Assembly (NCBI GenBank): GCA_023238725.1
Contig: CM041531.1
Span: forward strand, 17,010,643-17,074,642
Source of the DNA: Scortum barcoo
Lineage: Eukaryota; Chordata; Actinopteri; Centrarchiformes; Terapontidae
Length of the DNA stretch: 64,000 nucleotides
Reading direction: 5' to 3'
The notes under the pieces are model-generated. The model did no database searches. It worked only from the letters and a program-made list of their open reading frames with translations, and was not told the origin of the DNA. Every line of letters begins with the position of its first letter. The first letter of the stretch is position 1. Shown here in pieces: positions 38,601-48,639 of this stretch. Made by a program: the position numbers and the translations under genes.

Positions 38601-41600
38601 GACCATGTTTCATCGTCAGCATTCAGTACAAACTATCAGTGTGTTCAAGTACATACTCTTCCAGAAGATGTTATAATTTCACAACCTCACAGGGCTATAC
38701 TGCTAAGAGTTAAATATTCATAGTGCGGCAGCAACACTGAGGAGCTACCTATCCGCACATTGTATTGACAAGTAGGTCTGGAGAGCTAAACACTGAAAAT
38801 GTGAATGTAAAATTGCGTGTGTGTGTTTCCAAAACCTTCAGAAACTTTCACCACCCACCGGCATGCAGCAGCCAGAGCAGATACCACTTTATCTCCACTT
38901 GGCAGCAGTGCAGCAGGTAGAAACCTAATGGACATCATAGCCTCTAAAAGTGAACTTGTGTTCACTGCTGTTTGAGCTGGGAGAGCAGAGATAGCAGCGT
39001 GGTTAGAGCAGGGAGAGAGAATGTATAGATGGTTATCGGGGCCCTTTAAGATGTCTGGGGCCTCCCAGGGCTCCCTGCAGGCCGTGGAGCGCCCATCGAA
39101 GAGCCCAACTGGGCCAGTAATCTATCCCCCTGCCATGCTGCTGTGCTCTCCACGCCGTTAATCCAATCACTCCCCTGCCACGGTGGGACAGGCAGAGCGC
39201 TAATCCAGTTTACACAGCAAAAAAAAAAAAAAAAAAAGCCCAGACTCACTCCCCGCAGAGCATTGCCAGCTTCTCGATGTGACATTGAGTGAGAAAGATG
39301 AGGATAATTACAGGGGCAATTATTTTATTTTTATTATGTGTTCAGCCTTTTTTTTTCTTTTTCCCCCATGTTCCAAGCTAATTGCCATGGCCTTGTCACA
39401 AAAACCCAAGGTGATAGCATGCAATCATTTGGGAAGCAGAGAGTCAGCCAGTTTTAATGTTCCTCGCCACGGCAGCAGCAGCTGAATCATTAGTATGCAT
39501 CTGATGAGGTTTAGCCTTGCGTGCAATGGGCTGGGTGGACCTCAGATAAGTCATTTAGACTAACAGGAACTTAATTAATTTTGTTTAATCTTTATAAAGC
39601 TCCACAGGGGGACAGATTGGTATACAGCCCCTCGCCGACTCCTTCACCTCACTTTCAGCCCACCTAGCTCGGCTCAACCCGGAGCTTTTACACAACGGAG
39701 GCGACTGGTCTCGGCATCAATATTGGCTTAATGTTGTGTACAATACTAAAACGTGGCATGTCTAATTAGACCAGGTGGGGTATAAGTCAGTGTTCATTTG
39801 GTCATTAGCTTGCAGTGGAACTCTGGCAAATGAGGTTTAGGGTAAACGTGTGGGAGCACTACTGCCAAGCCTCCTCGCCGGCACAAAATTCATTCTGTCA
39901 ATATATAATGTGTGTTTAAGATGTAGAGAAAGGATACCTTACTTGAAACACTGAAATTTATGTTTACCTTAATTACAGTTTAATTTGGCTTACCACTGAA
40001 GAAAAACACCAACAACTTCGATTGCCTTCCAGGGTGCTGGTGGATCATAATTGTTTAATCTGGGACTCCGCCAGAGAGTGAGCTAGCAGGGATGAGTCTA
40101 AAAAATTAGGAGCTAAAAGATGTTTCTGTCTCCTAATACCTCAGATGCCCCTTGGCGAGTTACAGAGAAGCAGAATTGGGACCAGAGGATTCTGGAAAAA
40201 GGACACAAAAGTGTTCTTGTCTCATTTTACAACTCCACCCTGAGATGCAGCTGAGCAGGGCTCTTAACCCCTGGCTGGATAAGTAGAAGACTGTGGTTGC
40301 ACTGGGTGGCTCAGAGGTGTAAATGTATTAATGTGAAGCAGGAAGCAGCTGAAAAATAAATGTAAGAAAATAAAAATTTTTCAATACAGTGCACTGAGGA
40401 GTAAGAAAAGATTCATCACAACTACTTTTTTACAGGGGCCTGTCATAATCAACATGAATTCAAAATCCAATTTTAATTTCATTTGAAGCATACTTACTTG
40501 GATGTATGTTTTCTGAGGGCACATGTCTGAGTTCTGCTTACATGTCATCACTTGTTCAAAGAGAAGAAGGAGTTAAAAGACTGACTGCTGTATTTAATGA
40601 CTTGTCCAGAGAGACATTCTTTCAGCGAGGGAGGAATAGAAGTGAAATGATGCCCTCCATTTTTTTTGCTGAAACACTTCTAAAACCAAAAGTTGGACAT
40701 TGTGGAGGTTAATGGAGTGTGATTCCCAGTCAGCATATACGGTAAGTGTTGTTGTTGAAAACTGTTCCTAATGGTCTTGTTGACCTCCAGGCCATGCTTA
40801 GAAATATCTCTTTGTGTTAAATGTAAAGAAGTCATACAGCCTCGCGATAACACAGTGTACATCCTACACTACACACCAGTTATCGACTTCTTCAAGACAC
40901 TTAGAAACAAAGAGTAAAACTGAGGGGGCCAAGGTCCAAAATGGCACAAAATGCCTGAAACTTTACAGTAGAAATTGTACCTTTAGGTTATTTTTCATGT
41001 AAGATGATGGAAATTCTTCAGGAACATTTGCATTTTGGAAGTCTTATTAAGCATTTATGATGCACTTCTTCAAGGCAGTGTCCCAGCTTCTCCGAGTTTT
41101 ACAACAACACATAATCATTATTGAAAGCTGTTTCTTCTTAATGTACTCTTTAGGTCATTTTGTAGACTCAGTTACACAGAAATATTCAAAGTTTGCCAAC
41201 ATTAGCCACCATAAGCTACTGGTCTTATCAGACCAAGTACACAGCAGCAAACCCCGTTTGTATTCAATTGAACAAAGATGCCTTGTATTCATTGTGAATT
41301 GAACATTTTTTTTGACAGAGAATGTGAATCATTCTGTCACAAGTAACACATTACATAGTTTTACTTTAATGACTTAAGTGTTTACTAAGCTGTGATTAGG
41401 GAACCACTGAATTAAAACAGGCTGCACACAAACCAGCTTTTATGTAGAGATTAGTATTTCTAAAAATGTAGTACCTAATGTAACAGTTACACAGGAAACT
41501 GCCAAATCTAATGCCTATTAATATAGTATGACCCTTTCAGCCAGACTGAAGAGTACAAGAAGTACTGTGATGGAATATGATCAGCTTTTTAAAAATGCTA

Positions 41601-44600
41601 ATTACTAATGATGTGGGAAGATTTAAAATTACATTATCCAAAAATTCATCTTGGATTACATGACAAATAATGTCGATTAGATTAGCATACTAGGATATGC
41701 CTTACTAATTCTAAATAATTAGTCATAGAAACTCTGAAACACATATTTCTACATTGATGCATATATGAAGTCAAACTGACATTTACAAAATATTTGATAA
41801 TTTGGTCTCCTAAAACTGTTGCTTTTGGAAGTTTATACTACAACTTGTGGTGCTACCATGACTTTCTGTTGATTGCTTTCAGGAGCAGATCTACAAATGA
41901 AAGTCTTTACAAGCTAAAACATTTCTAGCTAATAGTTACTGATAACATCGAAAGCACAAACAAATAACACATAAATAATGGATCTATAAATAGCTGTAAA
42001 AACCCAAACCAGGATTTCAGAGAAGGTTACAGATGAAGGACAAGTTAAGGAAAACAAACAGAGGCCTTATACTCAGCAACTACATTTGATGAAGTGTACA
42101 AACTAGAGGACGTTCTGCATAACTGCTCAGGAAGGAGAGGCCTTTTGGCAGATTGACAAATCTCATGTTTCTTTAAAACATCCAGAGGATTCATCTGCTG
42201 CGTCAAGCTGACACGCAGAGATTGTGTTTGACTTTCAAAGGAAATGTGCAATGAGCGCGCTGCGGAACTAGGAGGTAATTAGTAAGACTTGAGTTGATTT
42301 TTTTTTTTCTCCTTTTTTTCTCGATACTTTAAATGCCACACAATGCTCACAGCTGAAGGCACACAGATGTTGAGGCTGGTAAATGGAGTTTGGAGAAGAG
42401 CTGATTATGATTAAATGAATCTGATTGTGTTGTAACTCAGAGGTACAGAGTGGGGGATGAGGGTGAACGCAGCTCCAGTAAGAGGTTGTCCTAATGACGA
42501 TTTCAGAGCTTATGGTATATTTTTGCGACTGTGTGTTTGGTTTTGTTTTGTCCTTAAGCACAGAAAATAAGCTCAGACAGAGAGATGGATCCATGGATGG
42601 ATGGTCGGATAGATGGATCAGTGAATGCATGGACGGATGGGTGGTTGTGATGATGGATGGATGGATGATAGATGCGTGTCTGATACGCTGCAGGAGTACT
42701 TCTGACTTACAGATAAAAACCTCAAAGGGGCTTAAAAATCTGTCTCATTTTATCTTGACAAAAATGTCAAGATAAGGAATAGACAGCAAAAGCCAAAACC
42801 CGAAGCAAATAAAAAACAACTACTAGATGATGGCAAAAGTCACCAAGGAAGAAAGTGATAGGACAATAAATTTCACACTATCAATAATAAGTGTAAGACT
42901 AAGTACTGCAGTGCATTTCCAGTGTTAGAAATAATATTTACACTGGGTCTAAAAACGAAAAATGTCTTTAAATTTACAACTAGCACATACACTAGAACAA
43001 AATTATTCCATTATTTATTAGTATGCAGCCTACTGTATATTAGGTGTCACCATAGTAATTCTTTTTTTTTTTTTCCTGAGGCTTTTAACTACATCTCATG
43101 GTCTTCCTCAGCAGGTGACAGTGAAACTTGCTTTTTGAGCTGGATGTCTGAGTGTCCATCAATCTGCCTCAAACACGGCTCACAGGAAAAGTCAGCAGCA
43201 GCTCAACCTTTTGCAACAGCTGCATTGACTCCAGCAGGCTTCACGTCAGATCCCAGCAGCATGTTAATAACATTATCCGTCAATAGTGAGCTCCACAATA
43301 ATCACTGTAATTAATACTGTCCGAGGATTCTGAGCTGAAACTTGCAATACTTTCCCACTCATTCCCACATCCGTCTTGTCCAGCTCGTCACCGCCATGAT
43401 TAAAGCGCAGCCACTGACGTGAATGGGAAATAGATTTTAAAACAATGCCTGCTAATGGAAGCTGAGAGCACGGATGATTAATGGATGATTGTTTAATCGA
43501 TTAATATCCAGCCTCGGAAGATTTACAGCAAGGGAGACTTCATTTCAATGTTTTGCTGGTTTGAAGACATTAAAGAACTTTCAGTTAATATCTCCCCTGC
43601 CTCAGCTGGCACCTCGCTTCATGCAAACCTTTCTTATGAATGCAGGAGGTTTACATTTAAACATATTTAAAAAGCTGCATGAACCCTACTATCTAAGGAT
43701 CCATATGAGCATGTATTCAGCAGTTTTCTTAACCCCCTGGTTGAAACAGATTTATTTAAAACACTGATTAAAAGACATTCAATTCCATGCACTGTGACTC
43801 TGTTCCTCTGCTTAATGCCAGTACTTCTGCAGGGAAGGGATTGCGGATTGCTATTTTTCATCAAGAACAAAGGGGAGCTTTAATACCATAACCTAAAGAA
43901 TTTCACATCCTGCAATTCAATACATACAGAGAAGGTGGCAGATAAGTCAGCATTTTCCTGTATTGCATCAGTGTCAACACTCAGCAGCAGAGCAGACATT
44001 CATGAGATGTTAAGCCAGTCGTATCAGTTACATGCAAGGACAGTTAATCCCCAGGCGCCTGGGAGTTGTGTAGATGACTGAATTTTCCAATCTCTGTTTT
44101 AGCTACAGCATTTCATTTGCAATAAAGATCTCCTCTCCTCTTTCCCCTCTCCGCCTCCTCCTCAGGTTGGAGGACATACCATGCTACCCATCCGCTGGAT
44201 GCCCCCAGAGAGCATCATGTACAGGAAATTCTCCACGGAAAGCGACGTCTGGAGCTTTGGAGTCATCTTGTGGGAGATCTTCACCTATGGGAAGCAGCCT
44301 TGGTTTCAGCTGGGTAACAACGAGGTACAAAGAGCCTGAAGCATATCAATAAACCTCCACGAGTTACAGTGCATACAGTATAAATTTTCAAAGGCTGTAA
44401 TGCAAGCTTTCATGCATGCATTGAACATTATAGCTCCAGGTTATCGCATGGTAAATGTTTATGTGTTCTTTTACATTTCTTAACATCTCTGGTGGTGCTA
44501 GTATGGCTATATATTTCAAGTCACATGAAAAAAGAAAACTATGTACATTTAATCAATCTTAAGTTGTTATTAAAGCAAAATGAAGTAAGAATTGAACAGG

Positions 44601-47600
44601 TAGGTCTTCCTCACAGAGCACTGAGGGCTGAACTGAAAGCATAGCTTTCTTAAAGCAGATTTAAATAACAACCGCCATTCTGGATCTTAATCTACTGCCT
44701 GATGTTGTTTCTTTTCTCTTTCTGAGACTCACACTGGCCCAATGAGGTGATAAATTGATGCTGCTTTGCCACCAGACAATATGCCGCATTACATAACACC
44801 CATGATTGGTTTGTTTTTTCATCGGAGGCTCTGCTTTGAATCAATAAAATTCAATTAGGATTACTCTTGTAAAGCGAGCATATTGAGAAAATTAAATTGA
44901 CCTAAAAGAATAACCTGGCATGTGGCAAGCATTGCACTTCAATTGAAACATCAATATGTTCTTGGGCGTGACACAAATTGGGATTTCCACATTTCTATGT
45001 ATCTTGTGCAGAACGATTTTTGAGACACTCTAAATGAAACACTCAGCTGATTAAACTACATTGCAGAAACCTTGTGACAATGTGATGAGTTGAGCATCGT
45101 ATTATGTCATAGACAAAAAGTTAAAATCCATGATCTGTCTCTGATGTCGTTTTGTCTTCAGCTAGTATAAGACCTTGTTTCAAACAGGCCTCGTTCTGCA
45201 CTACTGCTGTCTAAAATATCGTTTTTTTGATGCATATCCATACTTAATATTTGAAAACAGTTTTAGTACTGACTGAGTTGACACACACATACACACGAAC
45301 CACACACACACACAAACACACACACACACACAGCGCCAAAATTAACGTAGATGTTGTTGTGCTTAACACACAGTACTTTTAATGTCATTTCTAAGATTAG
45401 TTAATTAGATAATTTATTCTTGAACAGTTAAATAACAGGCAATGTTTAATTTTTTCCTTGTGGTATCAAAATTGTCATTGAGTATCGTTATTTTCAAGGT
45501 GTTGTTTCGAAATTAGAAATTCCACTATCCTGACAACACTATTCTGCACTGGGCTCTATATTCTCCACCACTCCTCTCTACTTTTGTTCAGGAAAAAGCA
45601 AAACAGCTCTTGTGGAGAAAAAACAAGCAGCTGCACACCAAAGGGCCTGACATTACAAACTGCCATGCTGCCAAACATTGTTCAGACCAACAAAACTTTA
45701 TTTTAAATTCTGCAGGAGATAGCACAGTTTCTAAAGATACCAAAGATGTCAGGATGAATAGGGGGGAATTGCATATAAAATGATGCACAAGACATTTGAT
45801 GGGATGGAGCAGCAATAAAAACACTAGGTCTTGGGTTTGTACATTTTACTCAGGGTAAACATCACATAGCTTCAATGAAGAGCCAGAAAAGGTGGATCTA
45901 GAATATATACAAGATGGTGTCAGGCAGCGAGACAAGAGATGATTTTAACAACTCTGAGGCTGCTTTAGATGAAATAAAAGAGGAAACTGTACGTGCACAA
46001 TTTGAGATACTATTGCTACCAGAGGTCAAGCTTGAACTGGTCTCTGACTTTTTCTATCTAGAAGTGCCCTCCTGCCTTGGCCACTTTGTACCAGCTGATC
46101 CACATCCAGCCTGCAGCACCTCCCTGCAGTGTAGACTCCCACTGTTATCACTAGCTTTATGATCACTGGTGGGATCATAGAGCTAGGGTGACAAAAATAT
46201 TCTTTGGTTTAATTGCCCCTTTTTCCATCACAAAACATTCAGATATTTGCTCTTTTATTAAGTATAATTTAACATATGTTATAAACCATTGTCATGGTCA
46301 AAGGCAAAAACATTTGCTGCTATTTTATAGTGTTCATACATTTTGTTTTGACCTGTCACATCCAAAGACTGTTGCTTAAAGTAAGATAAGAAAAAGTGCT
46401 CTTATTTTGAAAATTAAAGTGACTACAAACTCATGTACTACTGTCAGGCCATAGTGACAGTTTTATTAAATATGATTAAAAGTAATTTTCAAATAGGTTA
46501 CCTACTTCTAATATAAGTATAGAAGTTGAGTTACTTAGTTATGTTCCTGATCGCTGATGTACAATTTTATACTGATATGTAGTTTAAAGACGAAAAATTT
46601 TACACATCAAGTTTACAGGTCTTGCAGAGTATCACTGCATATGTGAAGTAGGTTTTATAAAGTGATTCAGGAGGGAGCTGCATGAAATCTGAAACTGCCT
46701 GAAGTGATGGCACTTGAATCAAGAATACAACTTAAAAATGAAAATCTGTGGGTGTGGAGTTAGAAAAAAGTTGCTTGAGGTTAGTGGCCTAAGGCTACCT
46801 AACACTAACCCTAGCATAACTGACTCACATCTTTAACCTGTCTGCAGTGGAGTAGGATAGAGGGTGATATAGGTGCTGAGTTTTTTCAAGGAAGGAGAAC
46901 GTGATGAATAAAAAAAGTCTATATTACTGACTATTGATTTTGTTGCTTTGCCCATCATGAGTCCAATAATGTAATAGGAGTGTAATGCGGAATCAGTGAA
47001 GTACTCTTTTAAGAAACAAAAGGATGAACTAGGATGCAAGATTTTGGACAACAGCGCAAGCTGTATGCTGATGCTGAGCTTTGCTGCCTCATTGGATTTT
47101 ATGGGTTTTGTGTGTGTTAACCTAAAGTGTATGTTGACATGTTTTAATTGTATGACTGACTGAAAATAGTAGGTGATGATGATGTCATTATAATATTCTG
47201 GGAGAGTACTTTAAATCCGTAATAGCAAGGAATTAAACTGCAACCATAATACAGAGTATAAACAAAACCTTGACGGTAGGCTGTGAATGTATCAAAAACT
47301 TCTCGTAGGTTTCAACACCATTACAGTTGTAAATTAGCTGGATTCTCTGTCATTCACGATTACTCCCAGGATTACCTGAATGTCTTCTCACATCTGTTTG
47401 GCCAGGTGCTGTTGCCACAACCACTGCAGCCTTTACTATTGGTTGTTTGTAGTGTTTGTGATCTGAGAATTTATGCAAAGAGGCTCCATATGTCTTTGTA
47501 GCAGTTGATGCTCCCCTCAGTCCAAGTCTCAAGGTAGTGTGTCTGCCAGGCCTCTCATCCTTTGGTGAGAAGACATGAGAAACAGAACGTAACAACAGAG

Positions 47601-48639
47601 AGAAAGCAGTGCTTTGCCTCAGCAAACAGAAGCAACAGGTGCAACGATAGAAAAGGGTTTCCCAGCTGGTTCTGTTCTAATATTTTGTTTTGTTTCAAGT
47701 TGAGTGTTGAGTATAAACCCCGGTGAAATCGTATTTATTTAAACACTGATTAGGTTTGTTGTGCATTTTTTCCAGAAAATTAGGCTTCAGATAGCAGTAG
47801 ATTATCAAATGCTTTGTTCTGACAATGTGCTGTTGTGCTGCTAGCTTGCAAGAGCATGAAATTGCATGACACCATAATATGTCTTACGGGGAGAGTTTCC
47901 ATTATTCCACTGCAGCTGTGTTGGCAATTATTCTGCACCTTAATAAGTGAAAAACATATTTGAGCTGCCATCTGTACCTAAGTTTGAAGCGTAAAGAAGT
48001 TGTGCAATGTTAAAGGAAAACTTCCAAAAACAAAAGCAAACAACATTTTTTCAGTGCAATCATTACACATAAATAGACCCCTGTTCAGTCTCTGGTCTGC
48101 AACTGACACAAATAACAAAGTCAAATTGTCACAACAGCGATGAGTCATCTGCACAAGTCCGACAAAGAAATGATCAGTCGCCCTTTTAGCAAGATCTCAA
48201 ACATCCACCCCCACAGATATTCAGTATTATTATTTTGTGCTGTCGGATGAAAAAAAAAAAAACTTGTTTCCCCTTTAATATTGGACAAATTTAAGACTGA
48301 ATGCATACTGCTTATTTCTTTCATCTCACTTTCATTAGTTCAAACCTCAAAGGACAGCCTGCTCAGTGTCACCGGTTTCTCATTATGAAGAAACCAAAGC
48401 AATCAGTCAGTGAAAATCTTCTGTCTCACTCCACTGCCCTCTCTCCTCTGCAGGTTATTGAGTGCATAACCCAGGGTCGGGTTCTGGAGAGGCCACGGAT
48501 TTGTCCTAAGGAGGTGTATGACATCATGCTGGGCTGCTGGCAGAGGGAACCACAGCAGCGACTGAACATTAAGGACATTCAGAAGGTCCTGTTCGCCATG
48601 GGAAAAGCCACGCCGGTCTACCTGGACATCCTGGGCTAG
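10279..48639 (+). CDS. ntrk3: ntrk3 (TrkC) receptor tyrosine kinase, 3' part, spliced
   Basis: Receptor for neurotrophin-3 in the plasma membrane of neurons; only the cytoplasmic half is in the window. The constitutive join is 10279-10467, 23772-23902, 28138-28310, 29978-30221, 44166-44324 and 48454-48639, with an optional in-frame exon at 31039-31107. The join reads without a stop to TAG at 48637-48639, giving 359 residues after the split Gly. In order it holds the NPQY Shc/FRS2 docking motif, the P-loop GEGAFGKV, the VAVK lysine, HRDLATRN, DFG, the activation-loop tyrosines YSSDYY, and the C-terminal YLDILG PLC-gamma site. TrkC rather than TrkA or TrkB is indicated by 'CYNLSPTKDKML', 'FQREAE' and 'MILVDGQP'. 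Whether this is fish ntrk3a or ntrk3b cannot be decided. The first base begins mid-codon; the start codon, signal peptide, ligand-binding and membrane exons lie upstream. Confidence 0.95.
12182..12203. repeat. (CA)n microsatellite
   Basis: A short CA run, interrupted once by CT near its start. Confidence 0.85.
12412..12438. repeat. (GGA)n trinucleotide repeat
   Basis: Nine consecutive GGA units in intronic sequence. Read on + they give the arginine run, and on - the serine run, that inflate local open frames. Confidence 0.95.
14580..15700. repeat. Possible degenerate element with AT-rich ends
   Basis: AT-rich segments dense in 'gaaat/atttc' words border a more balanced core: roughly 14580-14760 on the left and 15480-15700 on the right. 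On the left there is 'gaaatggaatttcatt', on the right 'taatgaaatgaaaata'. This could be a degenerate non-autonomous transposon with loose terminal inverted repeats. No exact repeat ends or target duplication were found, so this is a weak call. Confidence 0.25.
16764..16807. repeat. (AC)n microsatellite
   Basis: A long uninterrupted AC run of about 42 bp. With the tract at 16943 it creates a spurious 130-codon open frame rich in His and Thr. Confidence 0.95.
16943..16970. repeat. (AC)n microsatellite
   Basis: A second AC tract of about 28 bp, 135 bp after the previous one. The intervening DNA also holds short CA-rich words. Confidence 0.95.
23772..23902 (+). CDS. ntrk3: ntrk3 exon: kinase N-lobe, P-loop (131 bp)
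   Basis: The acceptor is TTTAG ending at 23771 and the donor is GTACGT at 23903. The exon enters in phase 1 (C plus TT gives Leu where mammals have Tyr) and leaves in phase 0. It encodes 43 complete codons beginning VQHIKRRDIILKRELGEG. The glycine loop GEGAFGKV is at residues 16-23 of the exon and the ATP-anchoring lysine of VAVK is its last residue. 'CYNLSPTKDKML' is diagnostic of TrkC over TrkB, which has a different loop there. A polypyrimidine tract (ccccctttt...tctct) precedes the acceptor. Confidence 0.97.
23960..24960. mobile_element. Split MITE copy (same family as 49905-50225)
   Basis: The left piece (about 23960-24175) carries 'accactctcatatctgtgc' and then 'agcacctctaaagctta', wording shared with the copy at 37478. 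The right piece (about 24815-24960) carries 'tttgctaagctaaactgg' and ends with 'aaaatgtcaaactattcct', the family's terminal arm in opposite orientation. About 640 bp of unrelated DNA separates them. It begins less than 60 bp after the P-loop exon. Boundaries are approximate. Confidence 0.5.
26010..26720. repeat. Possible degenerate LTR-like or other interspersed repeat
   Basis: A GC-richer, purine-rich block with repeated 'gaggcaagatggatcc', 'aacaggcagggtcag' and 'gagcaggtgagtgg' style words. It resembles fish LTR-type repeats I have seen. No primer-binding site, terminal dinucleotides or coding remnants were found, so the class is a guess. The overlapping open frames on both strands look like a by-product of base composition. 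Confidence 0.3.
28138..28310 (+). CDS. ntrk3: ntrk3 exon: kinase N-lobe, helix C and hinge (173 bp)
   Basis: The acceptor CCCTACAG ends at 28137 and the donor GTCAGT begins at 28311. It starts in phase 0 and leaves two bases (AG) of an Arg codon. The 57 complete codons read [20 protein letters not shown] and on to LNKFL. The glutamate of 'REAELL' is the helix-C residue that salt-bridges the VAVK lysine, and 'MVFEYMKHGDL' is the hinge. FQREAE is TrkC-like, whereas the Val in 'GVCVDGDPL' is the TrkB-like residue. Confidence 0.97.
28311..29977 (+). other. ntrk3: ntrk3 intron (1.7 kb)
   Basis: Runs from GTCAGT to CAAGCAG at 29977. It contains a GT microsatellite at 28923-28955 and otherwise unremarkable AT-rich sequence. 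Confidence 0.92.
28923..28955. repeat. (GT)n microsatellite
   Basis: An uninterrupted GT run of about 33 bp, with two shorter GT-rich patches within 120 bp upstream. Confidence 0.95.
29978..30221 (+). CDS. ntrk3: ntrk3 exon: catalytic and activation loops (244 bp)
   Basis: The acceptor is GCAG ending at 29977. One base (A) completes the split Arg, then 81 codons follow, ending in a complete AGG before the donor GTAAGA at 30222 (phase 0). It encodes the TrkC-type linker 'AHGPDAMILVDGQP', then the catalytic loop HRDLATRN (Asp is the proton acceptor), the metal-binding DFG, and the activation-loop tyrosines of 'RDIYSSDYYR'. Mammalian TrkC has Val and Thr at two of these positions. The exon ends immediately after the YYR triplet, the site where TrkC accepts its kinase insert. 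Confidence 0.97.
30222..31038 (+). other. ntrk3: ntrk3 intron (0.8 kb) before the insert exon
   Basis: Bounded by GTAAGA at 30222 and TTTTCGCAG ending at 31038. It contains a hairpin at 30387-30423. I found no sequence resembling the 14-residue mammalian insert (NDFCIWCE motif) in this interval. Confidence 0.85.
30387..30423. repeat. Inverted repeat, 15-bp stem with 7-nt loop
   Basis: Bases 30387-30401 are the exact reverse complement of 30409-30423. One wobble and one further pair can extend the stem outward. It lies 165 bp inside the intron after the activation-loop exon. In pre-mRNA it could form a stable stem upstream of the optional exon; any effect on splicing is speculation. Confidence 0.85.
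31039..31107 (+). CDS. ntrk3: ntrk3 alternative kinase-insert exon (69 bp)
   Basis: The sequence shows a pyrimidine-rich acceptor (tgttttcgcag), 69 bp that are open in the needed phase 0, and a donor GTGAGC at 31108. The 23 codons start Arg-Asp-Ser-Trp, contain 'SDFAGGNASSYE', and end Ser-Cys-Trp. Inclusion would place 23 residues between YYR of the activation loop and VGGHTML. Established: mammalian TrkC has alternative inserts (14, 25 or 39 residues in rodents) at exactly this point, and they alter or weaken downstream signalling. Inferred: this is the fish counterpart, included in some transcripts. The sequence is unlike the 14-residue mammalian insert. It adds a tyrosine, a cysteine and a potential phosphorylatable Ser cluster. 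Confidence 0.75.
31227..31276 (+). repeat. Tc1 left terminal inverted repeat
   Basis: Nearly the reverse complement of 32597-32646; similarity fades after 'GGGTGAAATTT'. Confidence 0.93.
31443..32378 (-). pseudogene. Tc1-like transposase remnant
   Basis: Translated on the - strand from the ATG at 32376-32378, it begins with a helix-turn-helix DNA-binding region ('MRPRRHLTIDQQYLTIAR' and onward). About 32090 a frameshift occurs. The second part carries 'SDESRF' (first catalytic Asp), then a TAA nonsense codon at 31778-31780, then 'VDNAPAHRG' (second Asp) and 'SPDLNPTENLWD' (Glu), with exactly 34 residues between the last Asp and the Glu. A further frame break near 31488 precedes the C-terminal 'VIDAQGHMTLY' and a stop at about 31443. 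About 311 codons are present against roughly 340 in intact relatives. With at least three lesions it cannot make a transposase. Confidence 0.93.
32597..32646 (-). repeat. Tc1 right terminal inverted repeat
   Basis: Mirror of the left repeat, ending GAGTAGTG next to TA. It has three extra bases relative to the left copy near the AAAAG stretch. Confidence 0.93.
33767..33784. repeat. 18-bp CpG-dense perfect palindrome
   Basis: Reads ggacgcgccggcgcgtcc, its own reverse complement, with five CpG dinucleotides in an otherwise CpG-poor AT-rich intron. A SalI-type site (gtcgac) lies just before it. It could be a methylation target, a remnant of a transposon end, or chance. Confidence 0.9.
35591..35619. 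repeat. (CA)n microsatellite
   Basis: An uninterrupted CA run of about 29 bp. Confidence 0.95.
35689..35713. repeat. (AAAT)n tetranucleotide repeat
   Basis: About six tandem AAAT units. Confidence 0.9.
35744..35774. repeat. (GT)n microsatellite
   Basis: A GT run with one CG interruption, 30 bp after the AAAT tract and 124 bp after the CA tract. A CA run and a GT run thus lie in opposite orientation close together. Confidence 0.93.
37478..37800. mobile_element. MITE-family fragment
   Basis: It begins with 'cattttgggaaatacattac', followed by 'gataccactcttgtgtctg', 'gtaacaaaatctgcctacc', 'cacctctaaagctcacta' and 'gccagactatttcttggc'. These phrases form one side of the fish palindromic MITE family also seen near 24000 and 49905. 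The GCTAAGCTAA core is missing, so it is a partial copy. No coding capacity. Confidence 0.6.
38247..38586 (+). mobile_element. tRNA-headed SINE-like repeat
   Basis: It starts with a tRNA-like head: an A-box-like 'tgtagtggttagtactgtcg' and a good B box GGTTCAAACCC at 38302-38312. A body typical of a very common fish repeat follows ('ccaaagacatgcaggttagg', 'gtccagtccagggtgtaccc', 'agataggctccagcg') and it ends in 'gaaaatgaataaat'. The family is recognised from memory; the name is not certain. The tRNA-like part does not form a complete cloverleaf and is not a functional tRNA gene. Confidence 0.75.
42583..42675. repeat. Imperfect (GATG)n repeat
   Basis: GGAT/GATG tetranucleotide units with several substitutions; longest clean run near 42652-42670. 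Confidence 0.85.
42750..42775. repeat. Small hairpin, 11-bp stem and AAAA loop
   Basis: ttatcttgaca and tgtcaagataa are exact reverse complements around a 4-nt loop. It has no T-run that would suggest a terminator, and such hairpins are common by chance in long introns. Confidence 0.8.
44166..44324 (+). CDS. ntrk3: ntrk3 exon: kinase C-lobe (159 bp)
   Basis: A strong pyrimidine tract (ctcctctttcccctctccgcctcctcctcag) precedes it, and the donor GTACAA begins at 44325. It has phase 0 at both ends and 53 codons. It starts VGGHTMLPIRWMPPESIMYR, where PPE is the Trk version of the APE motif that anchors the activation segment. It continues with the 'SDVWSFGVILWEI' helix F (the Asp stabilises the catalytic loop) and 'TYGKQPWFQL', ending in GNNE. 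Phase 0 entry means it can join the YYR exon directly or the 69-bp insert exon without a frame change. Confidence 0.97.
44325..48453 (+). other. ntrk3: ntrk3 last intron (4.1 kb)
   Basis: Runs from GTACAA at 44325 to TCTGCAG ending at 48453. Apart from a CA-rich tract at 45281-45332 I see no distinctive feature; local open frames are short and not protein-like. Confidence 0.92.
45281..45332. repeat. Interrupted (CA)n microsatellite
   Basis: Several CA runs broken by TA, GAAC and AAAC interruptions. Confidence 0.9.
48454..48639 (+). CDS. ntrk3: ntrk3 last coding exon: kinase C-lobe and tail (186 bp)
   Basis: The acceptor CTCTGCAG ends at 48453. It has phase 0 and 61 codons followed by TAG at 48637-48639. 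It begins VIECITQGRVLERPRICPKE, contains 'MLGCWQREPQQRLNIKDI', in which the Arg of 'QRLN' is the conserved kinase subdomain XI residue, and ends 'ATPVYLDILG'. The Tyr of YLDILG is the established PLC-gamma docking site of Trk receptors. The C-terminus has the family's normal length, with no extension. Confidence 0.97.
   Translation, partial: VIECITQGRVLERPRICPKEVYDIMLGCWQREPQQRLNIKDIQKVLFAMGKATPVYLDILG

Larger units (their letters stand above)
31108..44165 (+). other. ntrk3: ntrk3 intron (13.1 kb)
   Basis: Runs from GTGAGC at 31108 (or from 30222 when the insert exon is skipped) to the TCCTCAG acceptor at 44165. It holds a Tc1 element, a CpG-dense palindrome, several microsatellites, a MITE, a SINE-like repeat and a unique GC-richer stretch at about 39000-39500. 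No additional exon was recognised. Confidence 0.9.

Noticed and set aside
42494..42775. A 93-codon open frame with Met-Asp-Gly-Trp repeats
   Set aside because: It is produced by the GATG tetranucleotide repeat.
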